Source of the DNA: Bacillus fungorum
GTDB taxonomy: Bacteria > Bacillota > Bacilli > Bacillales > Bacillaceae_G
Direction of reading: 5' to 3'
Length of the DNA stretch: 64,000 bases
Assembly (NCBI RefSeq): GCF_002746455.1
Contig: NZ_NWUW01000004.1
Coordinates: 186,001 to 250,000, forward strand
Positions 46,431 through 54,476 of this stretch are shown here, piece after piece. The position numbers and the translations under genes were made by a program. How positions within the stretch are numbered: the stretch's first letter is position 1; each line of letters starts with the position of its first letter. The notes under the pieces were generated by a model, which worked only from the letters and a program-made list of their open reading frames with translations, did no database searches and was not told the DNA's origin.

Positions 46431-46523
46431 ATGAGTATGGTATATGCATTAGTAGCAGGTACAGTCGCTGTATATGCAGTTATTGCAAAGTATGTTTTAA
46501 ATGGAGTAGGAACAGCAAAATGA
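46431..46523 (+). CDS. Fur-regulated 30-residue hydrophobic micropeptide
   Basis: A predicted 30-residue peptide that begins MSMVYALVAGTV and ends VLNGVGTAK, with one hydrophobic segment (residues 3-24) long enough to span a membrane and a lysine at the C-terminus. The ribosome site is weak (AAAAGGTTGG); ATG 46437 in frame would be an alternative. It lies alone between a Fur-controlled promoter and a strong terminator, so the about 180-nt transcript could also act as a small RNA. No family recognised. Confidence 0.6.
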   Translation: MSMVYALVAGTVAVYAVIAKYVLNGVGTAK

Positions 46524-46536
46524 GTGATATTACATA

Positions 46537-46577
46537 AAATCCCTTTCATTTGTAAAAAGAATGAAAGGGATTTTTTA
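46537..46577 (+). terminator. Terminator of the Fur-regulated transcript
   Basis: AAAATCCCTTTCAT/ATGAAAGGGATTTTTT stem-loop. Confidence 0.9.
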
Positions 46578-46640
46578 TTTTTAATGAGAATATGCTGAAA
46601 ATTTAGTATGATAGTAAAGTGAAACTGTAATCAATGAGGG

Positions 46641-46695
46641 GATGTATCTCCTGTTGATAATGAGCTCGCAAATAGCGAGGAAAAGTATATACATC
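46641..46695 (+). ncRNA. Structured leader before dynA
   Basis: GATGTAT (46641-46647) pairs with ATACATC (46689-46695), enclosing the hairpin CTCGC/GCGAG (46665-46679, loop AAATA). It lies directly before the dynA ribosome site. It may be only a stem in the 5' UTR; no known riboswitch class was recognised. Confidence 0.35.
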
Positions 46696-46717
46696 TTGGA
46701 TAAAGGGGAACAAGGGG

Positions 46718-49700
46718 ATGACAAACATAGTACAGACAAACGGTATGAAAAAACTTGTTTGTTTTTATGAAGAGTGGCAAAAACACGGCGATGCAGAGAA
46801 TAGCTTAAAGTTGTTTGAAGTAATTCAAAAATATAAACGAGACCAACTTATGATAGCATTCTGCGGTCACTTCTCAGCAGGAAAATCAACGATGATGAAT
46901 CATCTATATAAAGCGCAGTTGTTACCAACAAGTCCAATTCCGACAAGCGCTAACGTCGTTAAAATTGAAAAGGGATTTGATCGTGTTGTTGTAACGATTA
47001 AATCTGGAGAGCAGTACGAATATGACGGTGCATATTCAGTAGAAGAATTAAAGCAAATTTGTAAGGATGGCGATGAGGTAATTGGTGTTCATATTTATCG
47101 GAATGATGCGCCAATTCCTGAGGGTGTTATGTTAGTTGATACACCAGGGATTGATTCAACAGATGATGCCCATCAATTAGCGACAGAATCAACGCTGCAT
47201 CTAGCAGACGTAATTTTTTATATGATGGATTATAATCACGTCCAATCGGAAGTGAATTTGCAATTTGTTAAAGAATTGAAACAACGTAATAAAACGGTTT
47301 ATCTCGTTGTAAATCAAATAGATAAACATAAAGAAAATGAATTATCGTTTGAGGATTATAAAGATAGTGTAAAACAATCGTTCTCTAACTGGGATATTGA
47401 AGTAGATGGAGTTTATTATACTTCGTTACGAATGATAAACCATCCACATAATGAAATTGGAAGCTTAGAAACATTAATTACTTCTATTATGAAGGAAAAA
47501 GAGCAGTATGTAAGAGATGGAATGGAGCGAGAAACAGAATATTTAATGGGGGAACATTTCTCGTTTATTCTTTCTGAAAATGAAAAAGCTCTTTTGAAAT
47601 ATGAGGAAGAGTTAGCATCACCGCTTTCCATTTCAGAAATAGTTGAAAAGAAAGAAGAGCTAACGGAAACGAAACATCGCGAGGCTAGTAAAGAGTCTCA
47701 TGTGAGAAATGAATTTATAAAAAGCTTACAAGCTATATTAGATAACGCGTATTTAATGCCATTTGAAATGAGAGAATTGGCAAATGCGTACTTAGAAACG
47801 AAATTAACAAAATTTAAAGTTGGTTTGCTATTTGCGAAAGGAAAGACTGATCAAGAAAAACAGAGACGTTTGGCCGCTTTTTATACTGCTTTGCAAAAGA
47901 CTGTTGAAACGCAACTTGATTTTCATGTGAAAGAATTTATTGTTGCCTTCTTAAAAGAAGAAGGGTTGTTTACAGAGGAGATTGGGAAAGACATATATGC
48001 TTTAGAAATCGCTTTTGGGCCAGAAATGTTGACTGAAGTAATTAAACAAGGTGCAGGTTTCACAGGTGATTACTTACTTCTTTATACAGCGGATGTAGCG
48101 AATGAACTAAAGAAACGTTATTTTACAAAAGCACAGCAAATTTTTGATAAAAGTGCAGTCGTTTTAAAGAAAAAGGTGAAAGAAGCAGTTGCTCGTATTG
48201 AAGAAGAGATTGAAACATATACGATGTTGCAAACGGCAAAAGAAACAAAATTGCAATATAGTAACAATTTGGAGACATATGAAAGTTATTTACAAAATGT
48301 TTGGCATGAGCGTGTTGCTACACCAGAAGGGTTGCAAATAGAAGAGATATTGCAAAGTAAAAAACAAATTGTTAGTGAGAAATTCACACTACAAGAGCAG
48401 GAAATTGTAACTGATAACGTAGCGGCTCATGAAGAAGAAATAAAAGGAACAGCAGCTTTAAATATTCAGCGTATATTAGAGAAAGTGAAGAAAGCGGAAA
48501 CGATATTAGAGCCATTGCCAGCGCTGAAACATGTACAGCAAGAGGTAATAGAAAAAAGGCGTCGTGTGGAAACGAAACAATTTACAGTAGCGTTATTCGG
48601 AGCTTTTAGTGCTGGGAAATCATCATTTGCCAATGCGTTGCTTGGTGAGAAAGTACTTCCTGTATCACCAAATCCGACGACAGCAACAATTAATCAAATT
48701 TTGCCGGTTACAGAGGAAAAACCACACGGAACAGTAATGGTTCAATTTAAATCAAAGCAAGCTCTATTAGAAGATATGAAAGCTGTTTATAAGCTGTTTC
48801 ATTATGAGATTACTACGTTAGATGAAGCGTTAGCACAAATTGATAAAGTTATGAAATATCCTTCACCAACTGGGAAGCAAAAAACAACATTTAGCTTTTT
48901 ACGAGCGGTACAGAAAGGGTATGATACGGTTTCTGCTCATTTAGGGGAGCAAGTACAAGTTACATTAGAAGAGTTTTCTGATTATGTAGCGAATGAAGAA
49001 AAATCGTGTTTTGTTGAGTACATGGAGCTGTATTATGATTGTGCCTTAACAAGGCAAGGAGTAGCGCTTGTAGACACACCTGGAGCGGATTCTATTAACG
49101 CCCGTCATACGGACGTTGCGTTCCAGTATATTAAAAACGCAGATGCTATTTTATTTGTAACGTATTATAATCATGTGTTCTCTCGTGCTGACCGTGAATT
49201 TTTAATTCAGCTTGGTCGTGTAAAGGATACATTTGCTCTTGATAAAATGTTCTTCTTAATTAATGCGGCCGATTTAGCAGAGTCTGAAGAAGAACTTGAA
49301 ATGGTAAAAGGTTATATCGCAGACCAGCTACTGCAATACGGTATTAGAAATCCACGTTTATTTGCAATTTCAAGTTTATGTGCGCTTGAAGAGAAACAAG
49401 GAAAAAATATTGAAAAAGAGAAGTACGGTATTTTACAAAACTCTGGGATTGCTAAGTTCGAGGAATCATTTACATCCTTTATGATGAGAGATTTAATGCT
49501 CGTATCTGTCCATGCTTTATATGGTGCATTGCAAGGGGCAGATCAGCTTTTAGTAAATATGATAAATGGTGCAAAGCAGGGAAATGAAGAGAAAGAGAAG
49601 CAAACGAAAAAATATGAAGCAGAGCGTGATCAACTACTTCATATTATTTCATCATATAGTGTGCTTGCTGAAGAACAGGCAATGCAAAATGAAGTGAAAG

Positions 49701-50377
49701 AATTGCTGTATTACGTGCAACAACGTCTATTCCTACGCTATAACGATGTGTTTACTGAATTTATTAATCCAGCATCGCTTCGAACGGATGGAAATGTGAA
49801 AGTGCAGTTGCAACAGTGCGTTATGGAATTAGTAGCATTTATTCAGCATGATTTATTACAAGAAATGCGTGCGACGTCATTACGCCTTGAAAAATGGATA
49901 GATGAAGCGATGAAGCGTGCAAAGAATGAAATTGTAGTGAACTGTAAAGCAGAGAATAAATCAATTTCTATGAGTGGAACAGTGGATTATGAATATAAAG
50001 ATATTACACATAAAGAACCGTTCCCGTCAGTTGAAGTAAAAGATTTTAAAAAAGCACTAGCACATTTTAAAAATGAAAAAAGCTTTTTTGAAAAAAATGA
50101 TAAAGCTTTCATGCAAGAAGATGCTAAAGCGGTATTAGAACCGCTTGTATCAAATTATGTAGCTGATGAAAAAGATTTATTTGTTCATCATTATAAGCAA
50201 GAGTGGGATATGAAATGGAACTTATTCCAAAAAGTGATGCAGCAAGATGTGATGAACTATTATGAAAGTATATTATTTGCATTGGCTGAAACAATCGATG
50301 TATCACTATATGAACAAAGTAAAGAACAATTGCAAAAGCAGTTAGTAGAGATTGAAAGAGAAATTTATGTTATATAA
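46718..50377 (+). CDS. dynA: Bacterial dynamin-like protein with two GTPase modules
   Basis: A 1219-residue fusion of two dynamin-like units, as in B. subtilis DynA (YpbR), which tethers and fuses membranes and helps resist phage and pore-forming stress. Unit 1 has P-loop GHFSAGKST (about 49-57) and switch DTPGIDSTDD; unit 2 has P-loop GAFSAGKSS (about 627-635) and DTPGADSINARH. Long helical stalk regions follow each GTPase, with a hydrophobic patch near FTGDYLLLYTADV. ATG follows AAGGGG. Confidence 0.93.
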   Translation: MTNIVQTNGMKKLVCFYEEWQKHGDAENSLKLFEVIQKYKRDQLMIAFCGHFSAGKSTMMNHLYKAQLLPTSPIPTSANVVKIEKGFDRVVVTIKSGEQYEYDGAYSVEELKQICKDGDEVIGVHIYRNDAPIPEGVMLVDTPGIDSTDDAHQLATESTLHLADVIFYMMDYNHVQSEVNLQFVKELKQRNKTVYLVVNQIDKHKENELSFEDYKDSVKQSFSNWDIEVDGVYYTSLRMINHPHNEIGSLETLITSIMKEKEQYVRDGMERETEYLMGEHFSFILSENEKALLKYEEELASPLSISEIVEKKEELTETKHREASKESHVRNEFIKSLQAILDNAYLMPFEMRELANAYLETKLTKFKVGLLFAKGKTDQEKQRRLAAFYTALQKTVETQLDFHVKEFIVAFLKEEGLFTEEIGKDIYALEIAFGPEMLTEVIKQGAGFTGDYLLLYTADVANELKKRYFTKAQQIFDKSAVVLKKKVKEAVARIEEEIETYTMLQTAKETKLQYSNNLETYESYLQNVWHERVATPEGLQIEEILQSKKQIVSEKFTLQEQEIVTDNVAAHEEEIKGTAALNIQRILEKVKKAETILEPLPALKHVQQEVIEKRRRVETKQFTVALFGAFSAGKSSFANALLGEKVLPVSPNPTTATINQILPVTEEKPHGTVMVQFKSKQALLEDMKAVYKLFHYEITTLDEALAQIDKVMKYPSPTGKQKTTFSFLRAVQKGYDTVSAHLGEQVQVTLEEFSDYVANEEKSCFVEYMELYYDCALTRQGVALVDTPGADSINARHTDVAFQYIKNADAILFVTYYNHVFSRADREFLIQLGRVKDTFALDKMFFLINAADLAESEEELEMVKGYIADQLLQYGIRNPRLFAISSLCALEEKQGKNIEKEKYGILQNSGIAKFEESFTSFMMRDLMLVSVHALYGALQGADQLLVNMINGAKQGNEEKEKQTKKYEAERDQLLHIISSYSVLAEEQAMQNEVKELLYYVQQRLFLRYNDVFTEFINPASLRTDGNVKVQLQQCVMELVAFIQHDLLQEMRATSLRLEKWIDEAMKRAKNEIVVNCKAENKSISMSGTVDYEYKDITHKEPFPSVEVKDFKKALAHFKNEKSFFEKNDKAFMQEDAKAVLEPLVSNYVADEKDLFVHHYKQEWDMKWNLFQKVMQQDVMNYYESILFALAETIDVSLYEQSKEQLQKQLVEIEREIYVI

Positions 50378-50380
50378 TCA

Positions 50381-50635
50381 TTATGAGAAAAAGATTCGTT
50401 CGATTTTCTTTTGCAGTACTGTATCTAAAGATTTTACAAACCCTGCAAATTCATCAGTAGAAATCATATGAGTAAGAACAAGTCGTCTGCCGTCTGGTGT
50501 TTCACCGCATAAGACGAATGAAGAAAATTCATATGTTTTGTTTTCTACTACTAATTTTGGATAGGAATACGTGTCGCTTTTTTTCTTCTTTCCATCAATA
50601 GAGATGACGTTGCACTTTTTCTCATTGTTGTCCAT
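50381..50635 (-). CDS. Small hypothetical protein, 84 residues
   Basis: An 84-residue soluble protein beginning MDNNEKKCNVISIDGKKKK, with a beta-rich middle (LVVENKTYEFSSFVLCGETPDGRRLVLTHM). No family recognised. ATG 50635 follows AAAAAGGAGGG on the minus strand; the frame back to 50671 is not supported. It converges with dynA (3-bp gap), with no obvious terminator between. Confidence 0.65.
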   Translation of the reverse strand: MDNNEKKCNVISIDGKKKKSDTYSYPKLVVENKTYEFSSFVLCGETPDGRRLVLTHMISTDEFAGFVKSLDTVLQKKIERIFFS

Positions 50636-50707
50636 GGTGAATCCCTCCTTTTTATTATTTATGGTAGACAAGGAGGGTTTAGAACAATAGAGAAGGGGGA
50701 ATTTTTT

Positions 50708-51175
50708 ATGTCTGTTGTAATAGAACCTATTTCGAAAGAAGCTATACCGAAACCTTTATTGCTGCTTGCTGATCCAAGTGAGCAGCAAATTGATGCATAT
50801 GTACAAAGAGGGTTAACATATGTAGCTAAGCAAGAGGAGAGTGTTATCGGTGCATATGTTCTTTTGGAAACAAGGCCGAAGACGATGGAAATTATGAATA
50901 TTGCGGTTGTAGAGCATTTGCAAGGAAAAGGGATTGGAAAGAAGCTATTAAGTCATGCCATAGAAACTGCTAAAGGATATGGTATGTCAAAACTTGAAGT
51001 TGGTACAGGCAATTCTAGTGTTTCACAACTTGCTTTATATCAAAAATGTGGATTTCGTATTTTTTCTATTGATTTTGATTACTTTTCGACGCATTATGAA
51101 GAAGAGATTATTGAAAATGGGATTGTATGTCGTGATATGATTCGGCTTGCAATGGAATTGAATAAGAACGTATAA
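50708..51175 (+). CDS. GNAT family N-acetyltransferase
   Basis: A 155-residue acetyltransferase with the acetyl-CoA motif VVEHLQGKGIGKKLLSHAIETAK and the following LALYQKCGFRIFSIDFDYF. Substrate unknown. ATG follows GAAGGGGGA. ypbS starts 21 bp after the stop, probably cotranscribed. Confidence 0.85.
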   Translation: MSVVIEPISKEAIPKPLLLLADPSEQQIDAYVQRGLTYVAKQEESVIGAYVLLETRPKTMEIMNIAVVEHLQGKGIGKKLLSHAIETAKGYGMSKLEVGTGNSSVSQLALYQKCGFRIFSIDFDYFSTHYEEEIIENGIVCRDMIRLAMELNKNV

Positions 51176-51196
51176 CTTATTTAGGGGGAAGAGAAG

Positions 51197-51469
51197 ATGG
51201 AAGTACATAAAGCAATTACAGCACATTCTCGTAAACAAAATGAAATTGTAAAAGCATTTTTACAATTAGATGCGCAGCGTGAAGCAGCTATTGAAGCAGC
51301 CGTATCTCTTGCGTCAAATGGGAAAGAATTTTCGGTTGATGTCATTAATGTTGTAACAAAGCAAATTAATGATCTTGCAAAAAACGGTGTTGCACTGCAA
51401 CGTAAATTTGTTACAGAAGAAATGGTTATGGAGTATGTAGGTCGTTTGCAAGAGAAAGAAGGTCGTTAA
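51197..51469 (+). CDS. ypbS: YpbS, DUF2533 family protein
   Basis: A 90-residue helical protein starting MEVHKAITAHSRKQNEIVKAFL; family function unknown. It is near dynA (ypbR) as in B. subtilis. ATG follows AGGGGGAAGAG. The rhodanese gene begins 3 bp after its stop. Confidence 0.82.
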   Translation: MEVHKAITAHSRKQNEIVKAFLQLDAQREAAIEAAVSLASNGKEFSVDVINVVTKQINDLAKNGVALQRKFVTEEMVMEYVGRLQEKEGR

Positions 51470-51472
51470 AAG

Positions 51473-52306
51473 ATGATAGTTACAGTCGAATGGTTACGTG
51501 AGCATATAGAAGATGAGAACGTCCGTATAATCGATTGTCGTTTTGATTTAGCGAATTCTAATTGGGGTAGAGAAAAGTATGAGGAAGAACATATTCTTCA
51601 TGCGTTATATTTTGATTTGAATGTAGATTTATCAAGTCCTGTAACAGAACATGGTGGTCGTCATCCGTTGCCAAATATTGAGGAGTTTGCAGACAAGCTT
51701 TCGCGAGCTGGTATTGATGAACATACGACAGTAGTTGCATATGACAGTCAGGCGAGTGCAAATGCTTCCCGTTTCTGGTGGTTACTAAACTATGTAGGAC
51801 ATGAGAAAGTATATATATTAGATGGCGGATTTCCAGCGTGGAAAGAGAATGGACTACCGGTAACAACAGAAATGCCTGTTGCTATACGAAAAACATTCAA
51901 AGCCAATATACAAGATCGTATGCTTGTAACGATGGAAACGGTCAGAGAGAATATTTATGCAGGTGCAGATGTTACGTTAATTGATTCTAGAGAGCCAAAA
52001 CGTTATGCTGGTGTAGAGGAACTAGTTGATCCAAAAGCAGGACATATTCCAACAGCAGTAAACTATTTTTGGAAGGATGGAATGCTGCAATCAGGACAAT
52101 TTAAGAATGAAGCACAGCAACAAGAACGATTCCAAAACCTTTCGAAAGATAAGGAAACAATTGTATATTGTGGTTCTGGTGTTACAGCATGTCCAAATAT
52201 CCTTGCATTAAAATTAGCTGGATTCCAAAATGTTAAATTGTATGCAGGTAGCTGGAGTGATTGGATTTCTTATCCAGAAAATCAAATTGCTAAAGAAGAA
52301 GATTAA
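51473..52306 (+). CDS. Two-domain rhodanese sulfurtransferase
   Basis: A 277-residue sulfurtransferase (thiosulfate or 3-mercaptopyruvate type). The inactive N-terminal rhodanese domain has ARFDL-type core IIDCRFDLAN and YDSQASANASRFWWLL. The catalytic domain carries the loop CGSGVTA with C233 as persulfide carrier. ATG 51473 uses GAAGG inside the ypbS end, so translation is coupled. Confidence 0.9.
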   Translation: MIVTVEWLREHIEDENVRIIDCRFDLANSNWGREKYEEEHILHALYFDLNVDLSSPVTEHGGRHPLPNIEEFADKLSRAGIDEHTTVVAYDSQASANASRFWWLLNYVGHEKVYILDGGFPAWKENGLPVTTEMPVAIRKTFKANIQDRMLVTMETVRENIYAGADVTLIDSREPKRYAGVEELVDPKAGHIPTAVNYFWKDGMLQSGQFKNEAQQQERFQNLSKDKETIVYCGSGVTACPNILALKLAGFQNVKLYAGSWSDWISYPENQIAKEED

Positions 52307-52377
52307 TCACTTGCATGCAAAAATAATTTGTATTAAAATAAGGTCACAAGCAAGAAATTGCTCGAAAAACTTTGTAT

Positions 52378-52406
52378 TTTACACATTGGAAACAATGTGA
52401 TAATAT
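52378..52406 (+). promoter_or_regulatory. Candidate promoter of the 6S-like RNAs
   Basis: TTTACA (52378-52383), 17-bp spacer, TAATAT (52401-52406); would start about 15-20 nt before the conserved 5' end of copy 1. Confidence 0.45.
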
Positions 52407-52426
52407 AACGACAAGTAAATAATACA

Positions 52427-52605
52427 TCCTGCGGTGTACGTAACTTATTTATGTCTAAAACCGATGTTAGTTATACGGAAGCTCAATATTTAGCGACCAT
52501 CATCAAGCCTTCCTTGTGGAGGAAGATGTACGGTAACTGTGAGGGCATCCACCTGCGAGTAGCGGGTTTTTGGACATTTACGAGGAGCGGCACGTGCGGG
52601 GGGCT
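52427..52605 (+). ncRNA. 6S RNA-like, copy 1 of a tandem pair
   Basis: About 179 nt long, non-coding. The ends pair in the 6S closing-stem fashion (CCTGCGGTGTACGT with GAGCGGCACGTGCGGGG). Internal features: CTTCCT/AGGAAG hairpin and the CATCCACCTGC...GCGGGT...TGGACAT hairpin seen in Bacillus 6S RNAs. 6S RNA binds sigma-A RNA polymerase as a promoter mimic. The class call rests on memory of Bacillus 6S sequences. Confidence 0.72.
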
Positions 52606-52630
52606 TATTTCAACTAACATTATATAAAAT

Positions 52631-52806
52631 TCCTACGGTGTACGTAGCTTATGCATGTCTTAAACCAATAAGTTTAATATGGAAGTTCAATATTTAAATG
52701 TAGCTAACATGCCATCTTTTTAAGAAGGAAGTTACAAACATTTGTGAGAGCATCCACCTGTGAGAGCAGGTTTATGGACATCTAGAGAGAACGGCATATG
52801 TGGGGC
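52631..52806 (+). ncRNA. 6S RNA-like, copy 2 of a tandem pair
   Basis: Diverged copy of the preceding RNA with the same blocks in order: TCCTACGGTGTACGTAGCTTA, GGAAGTTCAATATTTAA, AGAGCATCCACCTGTGAGAG, TATGGACATCT and GAACGGCATATGTGGGG. No clear promoter lies in the 25 nt between copies; the only terminator follows this copy, so both may come from one precursor. Confidence 0.72.
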
Positions 52807-52812
52807 TAAATA

Positions 52813-52845
52813 AAAACCTTACGTTTTATACGTAAGGTTTTTTTG
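52813..52845 (+). terminator. Terminator of the tandem 6S-like RNAs
   Basis: AAAACCTTACG/CGTAAGGTTTTTTT stem-loop. Confidence 0.9.
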
Positions 52846-52872
52846 TTGTATACATATATTCATGTTATCCCA

Positions 52873-53020
52873 CTTTAATGGGCAGTAAGACCCCCACCTC
52901 AAAATTCAGCGAAAGCAAAGAATTTAGGTGGGGGATTAACTGCCCATAAAAGTCCGATTGGTTCAACTAATAATCAGTGGAGGATGAAGAAAACCCCCAC
53001 TGATTAAAGTTTCACTTTAT
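52873..53020. repeat. bcr1-type Bacillus cereus group repeat
   Basis: About 148 bp. Stem TGGGCAGT..GACCCCCACCT pairs with AGGTGGGGG..ACTGCCCA, enclosing an AGCAAAGAA loop. Then comes CCGATTGGTTCAACTAAT, a second stem AATCAGTGG/CCACTGATT, and the 3' end AAGTTTCACTTTAT. The flanks CACTTTA occur on both sides (52871 and 53013), like a target duplication of the TTTAT type. Size, ends and RNA-like folding agree with the described bcr1 elements of this group. Confidence 0.75.
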
Positions 53021-53064
53021 ATGCGTTAGTTTGCCATACCTTTCGAAAAAATTGTAGGCACCTG

Positions 53065-53093
53065 TTGACATCTATTTTAAATAAGAGTAACAT
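53065..53093 (+). promoter_or_regulatory. Sigma-A promoter of the M-box transcript
   Basis: Perfect -35 TTGACA (53065-53070), 17-bp spacer, TAACAT (53088-53093); start at about 53100. Confidence 0.7.
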
Positions 53094-53110
53094 TTTCTAT
53101 GTAATAAAAA

Positions 53111-53273
53111 TAAGTCTCTGTTAGGTGAGGCTCCTGTATAGAGAAATGCTACTGCCCAAAAATGTCGAGAGACGCCAATGGGTCAACAGGAATGATCGAA
53201 TTAAGGTTTTTCTTAACGTAGCTGGTAATGTACCTATGCTATACAGTGCTAAAACTCGGCGAGGGAGAGGTCC
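53111..53273 (+). promoter_or_regulatory. M-box (ykoK) Mg2+ riboswitch
   Basis: Conserved M-box blocks are present in order: GTTAGGTGAGGCTCCTGTA, GCTACTGCCC, GACGCCAATGGGTCAACAGG, AAGGTTTTTCTTAACGTAGC, TACCTATGCTATACAGTGC and CTCGGCGAGGGAG. The fold senses cytoplasmic Mg2+ and stops transcription when Mg2+ is high. It is followed by a terminator and, 345 bp on, by a truncated Mg2+-ATPase-like gene. Confidence 0.95.
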
Positions 53274-53316
53274 GTAGATTTCTAATTGTATTAGGAATCG
53301 TTTATTTGTGTATGTC

Positions 53317-53352
53317 ATGACCTTTACTCTTTTCGGAGTAAGGGTCTTTTTG
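53317..53352 (+). terminator. M-box-controlled terminator
   Basis: GACCTTTACTC/GAGTAAGGGTC stem followed by TTTTT; the expected expression platform of the riboswitch. Confidence 0.88.
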
Positions 53353-53413
53353 TTACCAAGCTATGAGTAGTTTCATAGTATAAACTATAAGATTAAACGA
53401 GGAGGTGAGGAGC

Positions 53414-53518
53414 ATGTCAAATTCTGACTCGGTTCCGTTACCCATATACTTCAAATCAAAAATATATGATGTAGGCAGGAAACGACTTGTTCCTCCCTCT
53501 ATATTTATCGTAATGTAG
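53414..53518 (+). CDS. Candidate 34-residue leader peptide after the M-box
   Basis: ORF with one of the strongest ribosome sites in the window (GAGGAGGTGAGGAGC before ATG 53414). The peptide begins MSNSDSVPLPIYFKS and ends PPSIFIVM; it has no known family. It lies between the M-box terminator and the truncated ATPase, with about 100 nt of hairpin-rich sequence (TAGCG/CGCTA, GAAAC/GTTTC) after its stop. A role as a translated leader, comparable in position to MgtL of enterobacterial mgtA, is inference only. Confidence 0.45.
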   Translation: MSNSDSVPLPIYFKSKIYDVGRKRLVPPSIFIVM

Positions 53519-53618
53519 CGTTTATATGCACGTTTAAGCGCTAGACACTTTCGCGGTAAAGTGGAAAAATTGAGAAACAAAGCGTTTCTTCCTATGTTGT
53601 ACAGGAGGAGACGATAAT

Positions 53619-54344
53619 ATGTTATATGCAAACAAAACTGTGGGTAACACGTCATATAAATTAAGTAAAAAATCAATGAAAGAACAAACAATGCTTCAAA
53701 AAAATAAAGATTTATTAATTGAAATCGCAACGAGAGATGTAAAATCTGTATTTGCGTATTTAAAAACAACAAGAGACGGATTATCTATGAAAGAGGCACA
53801 AAAACGCATTCAAGTATACGGCCGAAATGAATTAACTTCAAAAAGAGCGCGTATTGCAGAAGTAATGATGAAGCTAAGTGGAATGATCCCAGGTTTTTCA
53901 AAACAACATGTGCGTGATAGATTACAATGTGAGAAAATTACTGTGTCTCGAGTAGCGTGTTCTAGTGTAACAGGTTTAAACGGTGAATTAAAAATGATGA
54001 ATTTACCAGTACAAGAACTTGTTCCTGGTGATATGATTTTTCTTTCAGAAGGCGATACAGTACCAGCAGATGTACGTATCATTTACGCGAATGATTTATT
54101 AGTAAATGAATCTGTGCTAACAGGAAAAGATGTAAGTATTGAGAAATTTGAAAGCTGCTATCATCTTGAGCGCAAACGATTTATTCCTTTAAAACGAATG
54201 AAAGACTATAATCCACTTGAACTTGAAAATGTATGTTTCAAAGGGACGTATATTGTTGGTGGAAATGCAAAGGCTGTAGTTGTTTCGACTGGGAAAAATA
54301 CGTATTCAGGAATTCTTCATACTTTTTGTGGTAGAACGTCTTAA
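53619..54344 (+). CDS. P-type ATPase-derived protein lacking membrane segments
   Basis: A 241-residue soluble protein. Residues about 27-75 match the cation-ATPase N-terminal domain (AFAYLKTTRDGLSMKEAQKRI, YGRNELTSK). Residues about 105-235 match the actuator domain of MgtA-like ATPases (LVPGDMIFLSEGDTVPADVRI, NPLELENVCFKGTYIVGG, STGKNTYSGIL). Membrane helices 1-2, expected between these parts, are replaced by about 25 soluble residues. The TGES loop reads TGKD, and everything after the actuator domain (DKTGT site, TM3-10) is absent. ATG follows GGAGGAG; a terminator follows. It is controlled by the M-box. Whether it is a decayed gene or a repurposed regulator is open. Confidence 0.8.
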   Translation: MLYANKTVGNTSYKLSKKSMKEQTMLQKNKDLLIEIATRDVKSVFAYLKTTRDGLSMKEAQKRIQVYGRNELTSKRARIAEVMMKLSGMIPGFSKQHVRDRLQCEKITVSRVACSSVTGLNGELKMMNLPVQELVPGDMIFLSEGDTVPADVRIIYANDLLVNESVLTGKDVSIEKFESCYHLERKRFIPLKRMKDYNPLELENVCFKGTYIVGGNAKAVVVSTGKNTYSGILHTFCGRTS

Positions 54345-54420
54345 TGTGTAAATGATGCTAAATATACAAAAACAATGTATAATAGACAAAGTTGAAAAAA
54401 CGTAGAATGGTAATCTATTT

Positions 54421-54458
54421 ATATAACCTTACGTGATGACGTGGGGTTATTATTTTTT
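54421..54458 (+). terminator. Terminator after the ATPase-derived gene
   Basis: ATAACCTTACGT/ACGTGGGGTTAT stem, then TATTTTTTG. Confidence 0.75.
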
Positions 54459-54476
54459 GTTAGTAGGAGAGGAAAT

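Noticed and set aside
53121..53318. Minus-strand ORF over the M-box
   Set aside because: The sequence matches the M-box RNA on the plus strand block by block.
53353..53772. Long minus-strand ORF opposite the leader ORF and ATPase-derived gene
   Set aside because: No ribosome site; AT-rich shadow with Phe/Leu/Tyr bias.
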